A stretch of DNA of 64,000 nucleotides from Sodiomyces alkalinus F11 (Eukaryota > Ascomycota > Sordariomycetes > Glomerellales > Plectosphaerellaceae), in assembly GCF_003711515.1 (NCBI RefSeq), contig NW_021167079.1, positions 3,871,940-3,935,939 on the forward strand. Reading direction: 5' to 3'. The translations under genes and the position numbers were made by a program. Below are positions 51,030 to 61,379 of the stretch, in pieces. The notes beneath the pieces were generated by a model, which was given only the letters and a program-made list of their open reading frames with translations, was not told the origin of the DNA and made no database searches. Each line of letters begins with the position of its first letter. Positions within the stretch are counted from its first letter, which is position 1.

Positions 51030-51050
51030 GGAGGGAGAGGGGGGAGATAG
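51030..51050 (+). other. polypurine tract of gypsy-3
   Basis: A purine run ending GGGGGGAGATAG (one T) directly before the 3' LTR, as expected for plus-strand priming. Confidence 0.85.
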
Positions 51051-51265
51051 TATTACGGGTTAACCCCGATATAGAGAATCCGGCTATACTCCGGATTTTC
51101 CTGACTACGCGCTTAGTTAACGGACCTATATTGCTAAGTTATCGCTGCCTTATAGCTAGCCCAGCGCTATAGACTTTTCTCCTTTTTCCTTCTTCCTTCC
51201 TTAGTTCTAGATAATCTAGTATTACGACCTTACTTAGTGCCACGACCTATAACCAGTCGTTCATA
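51051..51265 (+). repeat. 3' LTR of gypsy-3
   Basis: 215 bp, TATTACGGG to TCGTTCATA, collinear with 43837-44051 and followed by the ATAGG duplication. Confidence 0.94.
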
Positions 51266-51270
51266 ATAGG

Positions 51271-53140
51271 CCTTATAGTTGATAGTTATTAGTCTCTTAA
51301 TTTTAACCCCCTACGTCTGCTCTTCTAGGTGCCTAAGAGGTTTAGGGCCAGCGTGCCCTAGCCGCAGATACTATAAGATACTCTCCGTAATACTTGGATA
51401 TCGTATTATCGATTGTTAGGTGAGAAGAAAAGCCTAGAAAAGCAGCCGTAGATTAGTTAGAGGGTATATATTTAATAACGGGTTGATTAAAGCGGTGACT
51501 TAGCTAGTATAATATAGATCCGTTAGCACGTCGAACGGAGTTATTTAGTAGCTTCTAATCCTACTAATATCCTCGTAGTCGTAACCGTTAGTTTAAGAGT
51601 AAATTATAGATAAAGTCTTCGTAGTATACCACGTTTATGGGCCTAAATTTAAGGCCTTCTATTAATCCGTTTAATCTTATGGTCACGTTACCATAACCTT
51701 TAATAGATAATGATAAACTGCCTATAACGATATAGTCTCCTCGCGTTACGGGTATAAAATCAGAAAAGCAGAAAACGTTATTAAAGATGTAAATAATAGC
51801 GCTGGAATTAAGGATAGTAAAGGCTTAAAAAGGGTAGCTAGTAGTAGTGCTAACTGTAAAGCTAACGGTATAAAAGACGCCGTTATAGACACTACTATAG
51901 TCGAGTCACGCCTCTTTAAGCTATATAAAATCCGGGCCTATATCCTTCTTCACCTTTTTTACAGCGCGCAGTTCTTCTATTTCCGTGTGTATCGCGGGGT
52001 CGTATTTTAGGATCTATTAAACAGTTATTTTAGTGTTTTCGTAAGGGGTTAGCCGTTAAACGCTATCTCCGGAAAAATATAGTAATAGGCGTTAACATCG
52101 TGATAAGGCATAGCATATATATAATAGGGTTCGCCTTATTAAAGGGCAGATTAACGACGCTTAGAAGAAGAATGGTTAGCTAAAGTAGTAGAAGGTATAG
52201 CTATAGTATTCTTAGCTTTATTCTTCCTATGGCCTCCCTTCGTCCCGGGCTTAGCCATGGTATCTAAGGTATCTTCGCCCTTTTCGCTTCTAGTATATAG
52301 TGCCGAAAATACTATAGCGCGGTAGCTACCGCGTTTTCCTTAGTCTTTAAGTCTAGTCTCGATATATCGTTAACTAAGGGTATAAAGGCCCTCGGAGAGG
52401 ACTACTTTCTTATCTAAAAGGCGTCCCTCGATTTCGGTCTAGTCGTGTCTAGCGATTATACGTATTCCTTTAAAGAAGTCTACTACCTAAATATATATTA
52501 CGGGCTTCGATTAAACCTTTTAAAGGCGTAGTAATAGCTCCTACTATCTAGATAACTACTCTTATAGCTTTTTTAGAATCATTAGCGCGTTATAGGCGTG
52601 GCGTTATATAGTAGTAGCTTACGGCTTTAGTTAATAGTATTAGTTTACTAGGTTACAATAGTCCTATTACCCATAACGTACTTAGCGTAGTTATCCCTCT
52701 ATATCTTCTAGTATTATATCGCTAAATCGTAGCCGTGTTACCTAGTAGGTATTAGATCTAACCACTATAAGGGCGTAGCTTTTATTTATAGGGTTATATA
52801 CGAAGGCTAGAAGTTAGCGTAGGAAGGTAAAACAGGCTTTTAAAGAGGGGAAATAGGATTATTAGTGCGTAGATATTTCTAGACTTTATTATTAACGGCC
52901 GTAGTTTCGTAGTGGCTATACTAGAGCTCCTAATCGCGGTGGGTTTTATAGGTAACTAGCTTATATTCCGATATCTTAAGGGTTATTTATAGATTAACAC
53001 GCTATATCGGCGTAGCTAGATAGCTTCTTAATCGGTAGTAGTAAAAGGTAAAGGGTAGGTTTTTCACTTAGTAAGTAAGCCTCTTAATTATCAGATAAAA
53101 CGTAGTCGAAATCGTTATAAAATAGGTTAAAAATAAATTA
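51271..53140 (-). pseudogene. copia-3 gag/pol N-terminal relic
   Basis: A - strand coding region joins the integrase part at 43831 across gypsy-3. The frame near the right end (about 53100-52800) is RIP-broken. An ATG at about 52258 (MAKPGTKGG) is in a less mutated stretch, but its frame could not be tied to a domain. No zinc knuckle was securely read. It is assigned by continuity with the integrase segment. Confidence 0.5.
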
Positions 53141-53277
53141 AGGTAATTATGTATAATAATAACTATATCGGACCGTTAGGGAACCGCTGCCACCGTATTT
53201 TATATAGTGCAGATTCTGTAAGCGTCCACCCGGATTATAATCTTAGCAATCCGGCCTGTTACGTAACCGAAAAGACT

Positions 53278-53552
53278 TGTCGCACGTCAAATAGCACTTG
53301 GATAATTAACTTAGTAGAGCAGAAATCTCGTGTGTATGTATTATATTAAGTTATATCTGTGTGAGTCTTTTATGCCCCTAATTTTGGGTGGTGAAGACTC
53401 TATTATGGGTACTATATTATTTGGATCCTATCCGGTCTTTTCCGGTATCCGCCCCTGTTATATCCTGATGCCCGAGGTCCGAAGCCCTTAGTTAGAGAGT
53501 GGATCCCCCCTGGATCCCCTATAGACCATGTCGTGGTCCTGCCTATGCGATA
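53278..53552 (-). repeat. solo LTR of the copia-1 family upstream of the exportin gene
   Basis: 275 bp, beginning TGTCGCA and ending TGCGATA, the best-preserved LTR of this family here. Perfect 5-bp TSD AGACT at 53273-53277 and 53553-53557. Only light RIP. It ends 495 bp before the exportin start codon and reads away from it. It probably arose by LTR-LTR recombination that removed the internal region. Confidence 0.95.
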
Positions 53553-53557
53553 AGACT

Positions 53558-54047
53558 ATCGTCTGTTCGATAAGCTCTGGCTAGCTGTTCGCCCCCTATT
53601 CGTGACATAATTAGGTACCCGCTATTAACAACTCCGTACCTTATTATGTACCATGTTGAGGCTAAGCTACTCCACTAACTTCGGGTGCCTCAACAGCATC
53701 TGATGCCTGGCTACGTTCGCCTTGCCTCCTCTCTTCGCATTCAACCTTCTGCTCTGCCTGCTCTTACTCACACCCCCGAAGGAAGCATGCATTGATTTCT
53801 GCTGCTGATGGGCCCGATATAAGCATCTCTTTCCACAGACGATACAGCAGCTCATCCGTCGCTGCAAACATTCTCTCAGGCCTTGCCAACTCAAAATTGT
53901 CCTCCCCTCCCTAACGATACACACCTGTGCTTACTACCTTATTTTTCTTCCTATAGGGCCATATGTGCTCATTCTGAGCTACTCGAGGGAGGGTTACTAT
54001 CACGGGGGTGCTCTTGACGAATCACGTCGAGTCCATCTTCGTTCGCC
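53558..54047 (+). promoter_or_regulatory. 5' flank of the exportin gene
   Basis: Normal, un-RIPed composition. No TATA box is evident. A pyrimidine-rich stretch lies at about 53880-53960. If transcribed, ATG at 53963 would give a five-triplet upstream ORF (ATG to TGA at 53977) before the main start. The - strand frame at 53667-53924 has no recognisable feature and is not called. Confidence 0.4.
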
Positions 54048-57000
54048 ATGGCTGCTGCGAACCAGCAGAATGATGCGCCCGGCCTCAGTTCAGCTGATGC
54101 CCGAGATCCGGGTATATTGTCGAGGATTCATCAAGCACTTGAGGTTGTTCACAGCCCGCATTCTACCAACGATGACCGACGTGATGCGCAGTTCTTTCTC
54201 GAGGAAATAAAGAAAGACAAAGAAGCACCTTTTCACGGCTACGCTCTCGCTTCGGACAAGGCACAATCGCCCGTTGTCCGACATTATGCGCTCTCCCTTC
54301 TCGACAATGCTATCAAACATACTTGGGCGGAATATACAGAGGATCAGGCCGCAACCATTCGGGGCTGGGTACTTGAGCTCTCGCACGGCATCTCTCCAAG
54401 CGATCCCTCATATATCCGGAATAAGACGGCCCAGCTCTGGGTCGAGATTGCAAAAAGAAGCTGGGGAACTGAATGGATGAACATGGACGAGCTGTTGGTC
54501 CAACTTTGGCAGATACCCGACTCTGCCGTTCACAAGGAGCTCGTCATGACCGTTCTGGAGACTCTGGGGTATGAGACTTTCTACGGTGATGACGTTGTGG
54601 TGGCCATGAGACAAAGCGTTCTCTGCAAGGGCTGGACGGAGATTACCACACCGGCTTCGATTCTGGCGGAGGCCGTCAAAAACAGAACTGCAGCCTCTGA
54701 CATGCGCTACGGTGACGACGGCTGGGTGGTTCGGATGGTGGCATTGCTCGAACAATGCCTGAACGATGATCTGGATGGCAGCGCCGACGTCCGTTCGTGC
54801 GTCTCAAAAGCTCTGTCGGTACTCAGTGTCATCATACCCTGCACCATACCTAAGGGCATGGCGGCCGGGGGAGTCCTACCCGTAACATGTAGAGCGCTTT
54901 CCACTCCATATGTCGCTATCCAGAAGGTGAGGGGTCTTCCTTTGCATGGTCGTCCGCAACTCGCCGTTACATTACTGGGCTGACTTCATCTTAGGCGGCC
55001 TTAGAGGTCTTGCATACGCTTTACTCGCGCGATGATCTCTACGAGACGGAGTTCGCCGAACTCGTAGCTCCCATGTACCAAGGCCAGTCGGTTCAGTTGC
55101 TGAAGATGCTCTTTGAATGGTCCGTCGTAGACGCTGAAAACATTGATGACGACAAATACCAATTTGCAAAAAAGTTCTCAGAGGTTCGTACGCCATCCAA
55201 TGCCGTCGCCACCTATCCCACAGTCCGGATTTGCTCACGAGATGTGTCAGATGTTATCTCTTCTGGGCAACTATCTCGACCGCAGATTTTCAGAAGTGCC
55301 GTCTGATTCGGACATTGATGGATTTCTCAAGCTGCTTCTTCTGGCGGTGCAGAGCCAGAGCCTCATCATATCTATTCCTGTCCTGGTCACATGGACTCGG
55401 CTTCTCAACAATCGCCTGGTCGGGCAACGCACTGCCAATTCGCAGCTGATCGGGCCTCTTCTGGAACTCTGTGCCTCGCGTCTCATTCGTTACGAGAATA
55501 TGCTGGAGGACAGCCAAGATCCGACCTACCTTTTCTTAATGGAAGATACAGACACCATCCCAGAGCGCCACGCCTTCCTCGGAAACTATCGCCGTTACAG
55601 CGTTCAGGTCATTGAGACAATAGTCTGGCTGACGCCCACCGAGGCAATCTTACATATTTTGGGACAGACTGAATATGTGCTACAGCACCTTTACGATGGA
55701 GAGCGGCCTTTGGATGGTGAGTGCTTTGTCTCAGCATTCTGGCCACGACCTGACTGACACAACACAGCCGCTGCATACGTTAGGCATTCCATGCCTGTTC
55801 TACGTGCGGATGCCCACTTGACCGTCATAGACGCTGCTAACAAGGGCTACATGAAATGGCGGACTGCACCGCCCCAGGGTCATGACTTGGATCATGTGAG
55901 TTGTGTGCATTTTCCGACGCCTGCGGGTTTCCATGCATTGTTAACCTAGAAAAGGAACGACAGCGAGTACATCTCGAGGAAGTTCTTGAAGCGTGGTGCA
56001 GCAAGCTTTTGGAGATGAAGTTCGAGGACCCCATGATTCGAAAGCGAGTACTGCAGGCACTCGTATCATTTTCCACAACGGCGCTTGATCAGAAACCCGG
56101 CTTCATGCTCAAGGTTCTGGAGCACATCTTGATGACATGGCCGGCTCAGCAGCCAGAACAGAGAGCGTTCAACGAGGCGATCAAGGAGTTTCAGTCGGAA
56201 AGCATGCAAGAACTCCAAAGACTAGCAACAAGAGTCCCTGACCATCTAGTCGCTGTTTATGACCAACTCGAAAGTCGGGTGAAAGAAATGGTTGCGTCGG
56301 GAACGCTTGACGAGAAACGCCAAATCGCCTATCAGACGTTCTTGTTCATCATCATCCACAGAGCAAACCATATCGATCCTTCGGTCAAAATGCAGCGTTT
56401 AAAGAGCTTCATTGATCCTATCAAGTCCCAGTGGGAAAGTCCTGATCTCCAAAAAGCCTTATCTTCCTACTCCAGCTTCTGTGAGTTAATGGGCTTGGAT
56501 AAGGCCAAGAGCTATCTGACAAGCCGTCGTGCCCACGAGATGACCGATTGGGGTGCATTCAAGCTGGATCCGGAAGGGCTTGCATTACAGGCGGAACTCG
56601 AAGAAAGGCAGAGGGTAGGCGATGTTTCTGTCCAAACGAAGCCTTATTGACCATTTTTTGGCTGACCCGAGGACCAGTTATTGCCCCTTCGCTTGACCAA
56701 GTCATTCATCTCCTATTCGGTCGAGAGGCTTGACAAAGCCTCACCTGCTTTCCAGGCCTCCTATGGCCTGTGGAATGACGCCTTTCCAATCATCCTTCCA
56801 TATCTTCTCCAGTTGCTCAGGTGAGTTTGGTGATGGCCCAAACCGCAGTCTCTCTCTTTCTCTCTCTTTTTTCCTCTTCTGTTTTTTTTTTAACTCTCTA
56901 TGTTAGCCATGCCCATGCCGCGCATAATCCTAGCAACTGGTCCCAATTCGAACCGGTAAAGGAACCCGTTGTCAAGCGGGTCATGACTGATCGCTTCTGG

Positions 57001-58364
57001 CAAGCTGGAATTTCCGAGGGCAGTAAAGATGACTTTTACGCGCGAGTTGAGGAAAGGAGAAACACTCTCGAAGGCCTTGCATCGTCCATTCGAGGGTCAG
57101 TTCGCAATGTCCGAGAGACGTGCTACGCGATTATTTATTGCATGAGTCGGCTTGAGGTCTACTTCTATGGCTTCAGCGAGTTGCCAAACCCGCTCGCACA
57201 GGCGCTTTACAGCGATGCTATCCACTTATCAGCTCACCAGCAGATCAATCTTCTCAACTTGACGAGATACCTGGTCGACGACTGTCCTGTGGAACAACGC
57301 GAGCATTTCTTGGCCCCTCTCCTCTCATCATGCTTCCGACAAATCGACAGTAAGATCAATTCTGAATGGGAGAGGCTCGGCCGCCAGCAGTCGGTTGAAG
57401 CTGTGGGCGATGATTTGACAGAGGAGATGAAGTCGGAAAGCATCTTGAGGCAAGTCACTCATAATGCTGTCCTCATGTTGGCTGACCTTCTGGACCCAAC
57501 CAAGAAAAGTAAGTGTTTTGTTGGCCCGGCATCTGACCCCCACTCTCCTTCTCGAAGACATAGATTCGAACAAGCCGCCTAGGGTTGCTAACGGGATGCC
57601 CAGATCCGCCGCCGTTGAGAGGCCACGACCAACCACGACAGTACCCTACACTGCGGAAATTTTGCCTCGCCAATTCGGATGTCGTTGAGCCGCTGTTGTT
57701 GTTCTGTACTCACATCATTCGCGTGAGAGACACGCGGTGCTGTAGTATTATTCTGCGGGTTTTCCGGTCCATCATTCCTGATTTCCTCGCGGCGGAAACC
57801 CCAACTGCACCTGTGGCCCAGGGAGCGAACGATCCGGCCAATGGCGCGAGCCCGGATCCTTGGCTGGATACAAGCCCTATGCCGCCTCAGAAGGCGACAC
57901 CGATACGAGAGTATATATCATCGGAGGTTTTGCGGGCTTGCATCACATCCTTCCACGAGCCTTACTTTGTGGACTTGCAGAAGGATTTGGCCAGCCTCAT
58001 TGCGGCCATTGTTGTCTACTATGGCCCCATCACTAGCACACCGAGGGATGTCCTCCTGTCTCTGCCGAATGTGAGCGTCAAGGATCTAGACAGGTTGAGC
58101 GAGTTTTCGGCCAAACCAGGGTTCCAGGCACGTCAGCAGCGGGCTTTGGTGCTCCACTTGTTGAAAGACCTGAAAGGAGTCAGCATTGCCGAGATGGGGA
58201 AGCTTCCCAAGAGCAGCGTGCCCCCACCGCCGAAGAAACCCACACGCAGCAAGATGGCCCAGGAGTTCATGACACCTGGTAACGAGGGTGCTGCGAAGCA
58301 GCCCCCGACTGGTGGGGTAGACGATGAAGGGTTGGAGGGCTTGGCATCCCTCTTCGATGGGTAA
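54048..58364 (+). CDS. MSN5: exportin-5 / Msn5-family karyopherin, eight exons
   Basis: Importin-beta-type nuclear export receptor that carries cargo with Ran-GTP through nuclear pores; yeast Msn5 exports phosphoproteins and the vertebrate homologue exports structured RNA. Exons: 54048-54926, 54995-55183, 55251-55716, 55768-55895, 55955-56614, 56678-56820, 56907-57508, 57604-58364. They join without a stop into about 1275 residues, close to the 1200-1250 usual for the family. The N-terminal importin-beta/Xpo1 region spans roughly residues 30-270 (DAQFFLEEIKKDKEAPF). Later landmarks are KWRTAPPQGHDLDH, DRFWQAGISEGSKDDFYARV and TRCCSIILRVFRSIIPDF. Introns are GT-AG with CTRAC-like branch sites (GCTGAC, TTGCTAAC). 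The start ATG has context CGCCATGGC. Exon 5 could instead begin at 55964, three codons later. No RIP damage is seen despite RIPed elements on both sides. Confidence 0.93.
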
Positions 58365-59190
58365 CTACCTGGTGGTGTGTGGAAGGTCGGATGACTTTGG
58401 CCAAGGCACAGGTTGTCGGGACGGCTTCTAATTGTGATTACGAGGCTCCTTCTAAGTTCTCCCGAACGACCCCCTTTCTAACACCTGAAGACAGTCTTTG
58501 GGATCCGGTCCCGGCGACGGTTGAGGAGACCCCGCTGGGGGTTGGGGGAAGGGGGGTCCGCTGCAACTGCAAGGACCCCGGGACATGGGAAGGCGGTGAC
58601 TGTTTACGAAAAGATGCCAGGAGTTTGGCACCAATCAACACAATATATGGGACAGAAGTGCTTTTACTGCCCCCCAGAGGATGAGGCCACGCCCGATACG
58701 CATTGTGATAACACAAGTATCATGTCACGGTGTTTTGAGATTCGGATATTGGGAACATGGGGGTGTTGGGGCAGGGGGCTTTGCACGAAAATTAGAAACG
58801 AAAGAGCCGTTGCTGGTCAGTGTTCAAGTTCAAGTTGCTGAGCATGCCGTCTAGCCCAAGCCTATCCTATGATTCTTCTTTTTTATCCACCGCTCCCCGG
58901 ATGTACTGTAGTTAAAGGGCATGGCTCAAGGTCAAGAGGTCCTGACGGCCAGTGCATTAGTGAGCGGCTAGGGACTTTGCCGTCCTCCCACCCCGACGGG
59001 TGTTGGTTTAAGTTGTCGTCAGTCTATTGTGGCTGTCACTTTGACGTTCGTTGGGTATCTTCTACATGGTGACTTGAAGGCCTGGCGGGCCCCATCCCCA
59101 ACGTTTTGGACATTTCCATGGTTCTGATAAGACGGGTCCCAGCAAGAGATGCTGCCAACGAAGTCTATAACAGAGTAAGTCAAACCACCC
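58365..59190. other. 3' flank of the exportin gene, no gene seen
   Basis: Un-RIPed sequence between the exportin stop and the Fot1-like element. Overlapping frames of 60-106 codons occur on both strands (for example 58379-58684 and 58438-58716), but none has a recognisable domain or exon structure. It presumably includes the exportin 3' UTR. No clear AATAAA signal was noticed. Confidence 0.6.
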
Positions 59191-59192
59191 TA

Positions 59193-60974
59193 ATCCGGCC
59201 ACCCCCCTAATTTAGCCCACTTAACCGAGACGACTCAATCCAAAAATAAATCTATTTTCACCCATAACGCAGCTATTCTAGTAGGAATTCTATATATATA
59301 GATTTAAATCTAGCTTCGTGCTCCCTAGGTAACGCGTTAATTAGCTTAATTAACGCCTCCCCCCTCTATCACGCCCTCGCGATTACCTCGATAAAGGCAA
59401 ACCGTTAGTTTACCTCTAAAGGCACTTTTACCCTCTTTTTCGGCCTTTCCAGATCTAATTATACCTTTAAGTAACTAAGCTAGAACTACCTCTCTACTAT
59501 TAAAACGTCTTTTTTATCTAGTACCTTTAGTACCTTTATAAATAGCCGCCGAGTAAAGCGGGTAGTAGTATAAGGGGTTCTTTGGCTATAAGATAGCTCT
59601 CCCTATATCTCCCGGAGATCCTATAAATCATAGGGCGTTACCTATTATTTTAGGCTAGTGCTAACTTACTCTAAAGGAGTTATTAGGCGGCTACGGGATT
59701 CCTTATCTAAGAGCTATAGGCTTAGAAGTGCCTTTGCCCGATTAACCGGCCACTACCCTAATACCCGTTATCCTGCCTTAATATTCTTCGCGATAATAGC
59801 GTCTTTTCGTGCCTTACCGTAGCAGGCGAGGAAATTCCGCTTCCCAATGAGCGCGCTATCCGTAAGATACGATAGTTTCGCGAGGTACTTACGATAAGAC
59901 GCCTTAAAAGGCCCGAACACGGATAGATTAAGCGGCTAGGTGATATATAATAAATAAGGAGGTAAAAACAAAAGGAGGATATTACTCTAATAATATTCCT
60001 ATTAGAACTCGTCGGAGAGGTGGCTCCTATAGCCGTCTAGTAGTAGTAAACGTGGTAAACCTACTATATCTGCCTCTATTTTAGTACGGGCGTTAAAGAT
60101 CTCTTTAAGCCACTTTATAGCTATTTTATTAAAGGTCTAACCGTTTTGAGAGGCAGTAAAGCGCTAGCTATTATAGTTATCCAGATCTTTAGGAAACTAT
60201 TACTATTAGACCGATTTTCCCTTAAAACTAATAAGCGGAGGTAAGGATTAGCCCTTAGCAGAGATATACTCGATAATCGAGGTCTAGATCCGCGTGCTAG
60301 GCGTTTTAACGTAAATACTCCTCCTCTCCGCGTGCTCTATTACTAGGCTATTTATTCCTTACCCCTCTTATATCCCCGTTTCGTCTATATTATATCGAAA
60401 TCGCGGTAGAATAGCCTTGATTTTCGGCTACTCGAGCAGGTTAAAGAATTCCTGTAAAACTTTAGCTATAACGCTCTTAAGACGGTAGCTCTAAATCCGT
60501 TTACCTTTTATAGTCTTTAAAGAGGGATTCCTAGCTAAAAAGCTAGCTATCTAACCCCTCCCTAAAGGACGTGTATTATTCTAAGTATATAAGATCTTCT
60601 AGGCAAATTCCTTAACCTATAAGTATAAGGGCGCGAACCCTAACACGGCCTATACCAGTACCTAATTAGTAAGAGATTACTCTTAAATAGGCGTAAGCCG
60701 TTCAAGATACCTATAGGCGGTTTTCTTAGGTTAGCTACCGTTTAAACGGTTATAAAGGGTAGTTTAAGGCACGCCCTAAACGCGTGAAGCGTGATAGACA
60801 CTTACGTCCCACCGAATATTATAGAGAGCGAGTTAAAGGTCACTTTCCGTGTATTTTAGTATAGTACAACAGAATATATACTTCGATTAAGCGATTTTTA
60901 ATATTATATTAAGATATCGACGCGTTTTTATCCGAGGTGGTGGGTTAGATTAGGGAAAAATAGGTAGGCCAAAT
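59193..60974 (-). mobile_element. Fot1/pogo-like DNA transposon, RIPed
   Basis: 1782 bp, typical for Fot1-like elements. Ends are imperfect inverted repeats: ATCCGGCCACC at the left and ATTTGGCCTACC read inward from the right, followed by CCCTAATTTAGCCCAC (59205-59220) and CCCTAATCTAACCCAC (60955-60940), 14 of 16 matching, both differences transitions. TA dinucleotides flank both ends (59191-59192 and 60975-60976); the right TA is also the first two bases of the adjoining copia LTR. Confidence 0.85.
59300..60850 (-). pseudogene. Fot1/pogo-like DDE transposase relic
   Basis: The - strand reads a CENP-B-type N-terminal region ending near FLARNPSLKTIKGKRI (about 60490-60540), then FRYNIDETGI-EG (about 60370-60405) carrying the first catalytic Asp, then FTASQNG-TFNKIAIKWLKEI (about 60105-60170), and LLLLDGYRSHLS (about 60013-60048) carrying the second Asp. 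These motifs are diagnostic of the DDE_1 transposases of the pogo/Fot1 group. About ten TAA/TAG codons sit where Gln or Trp is expected, so the copy is dead. Confidence 0.85.
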
Positions 60975-61248
60975 TATCGCACGTTAAATAGCACTTGGAT
61001 GATTAACTTCGTAGAGCAGAAATCTCGTGTGTGTGTATTATATTAAGTTATATCTATATAAGTCTCTTATACCCTTAATTTGGGTGGTGAAGACTCTGTT
61101 ATAGATACTATATTATTTAGATCCTATCCGGTCTTTTCCGGTATCGGCCCCTATTATATCCTGATACCCGAGGCCCGAAGCCTTTAGTTAGGGAGTGGAT
61201 CCCCCCTGGATCCCCTATGGACCACGTCGTGATCCTACCTATACGATA
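60975..61248 (-). repeat. 3' LTR of copia-4
   Basis: 274 bp, TATCGCACG to ATACGATA, collinear with the solo LTR at 53278-53552 without the deletion seen in copia-1. The left flank CAAAT (60970-60974) would be the TSD if the far end outside the window matches. Confidence 0.92.
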
Positions 61249-61379
61249 TACCCCCTTAGTTAAGGTGGGTCTTCCTAGGTTAACTAACTAATTAGAGGCT
61301 TCGGTTTAAACTAAACACTCTTAGCTTTTCTATCGTAAAATCAATAGTTAAGGGGAAAAAAACGCCCTCGTAGAAAGGA

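Larger units (their letters stand above)
43837..51265 (+). mobile_element. gypsy-3: complete Ty3/gypsy element with LTRs and TSD
   Basis: LTRs of 215 bp lie at 43837-44051 and 51051-51265. The 5-bp TSD ATAGG (43832-43836 and 51266-51270) is perfect. Inside are gag (44.1-45.5 kb) with a CCHC knuckle after 45340, protease, RT, RNase H, integrase and a chromodomain-like end (to about 49.15 kb), then a - strand frame (about 49.3-50.9 kb) and a strong polypurine tract (51030-51050). A solo LTR of the same family interrupts gag. All frames carry RIP-type stops. Confidence 0.94.
42890..53140 (-). mobile_element. copia-3: RIPed Ty1/copia fragment, interrupted by gypsy-3
   Basis: The gag-like N-terminus (51271-53140) and integrase (42890-43831) are on the - strand and join across gypsy-3: with one ATAGG retained, the frame runs on into REQWVIDFIDCKRIS and FFTDYYSSFTAIYV. 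The integrase C-terminus YIGYLVGYDSTNIFRIW lies at about 43118-43180. RT and RNase H, expected further left, are missing where gypsy-2 begins. No LTR was found at the right. The element is older than gypsy-3. Confidence 0.78.

Noticed and set aside
53667..53924. 85-codon - strand frame upstream of the exportin
   Set aside because: Cys/Arg/Gln-rich with no recognisable motif and no exon continuation; chance in non-RIPed DNA.
54090..54755. Antisense frames of 98 and 115 codons (54090-54386, 54408-54755) and many others within 54-58.4 kb
   Set aside because: They lie opposite to or out of register with exportin exons whose splicing, landmarks and length all agree. They have no domain features.
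55184..55223. 40-bp version of exportin intron 2 (acceptor CCACAG at 55223)
   Set aside because: Too short beside the other introns (51-95 bp), and it adds residues before MLSLLGNYLD. The 67-bp intron ending 55250 has a better-placed branch site (GCTCAC) and gives KKFSE joined to MLSLLGNYL.
56651..56733. Reading frame change near the TGA at 56648 taken as a frameshift in the exportin
   Set aside because: A 63-bp intron (56615-56677) with branch GGCTGAC and acceptor ACCAG removes the stop and leads in frame into LLPLRLTKSFISYSVERLDK.
58379..59072. Overlapping frames of 60-106 codons downstream of the exportin
   Set aside because: Several compete on both strands, none with a domain or splice-supported extension. 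More likely 3' UTR and intergenic DNA.
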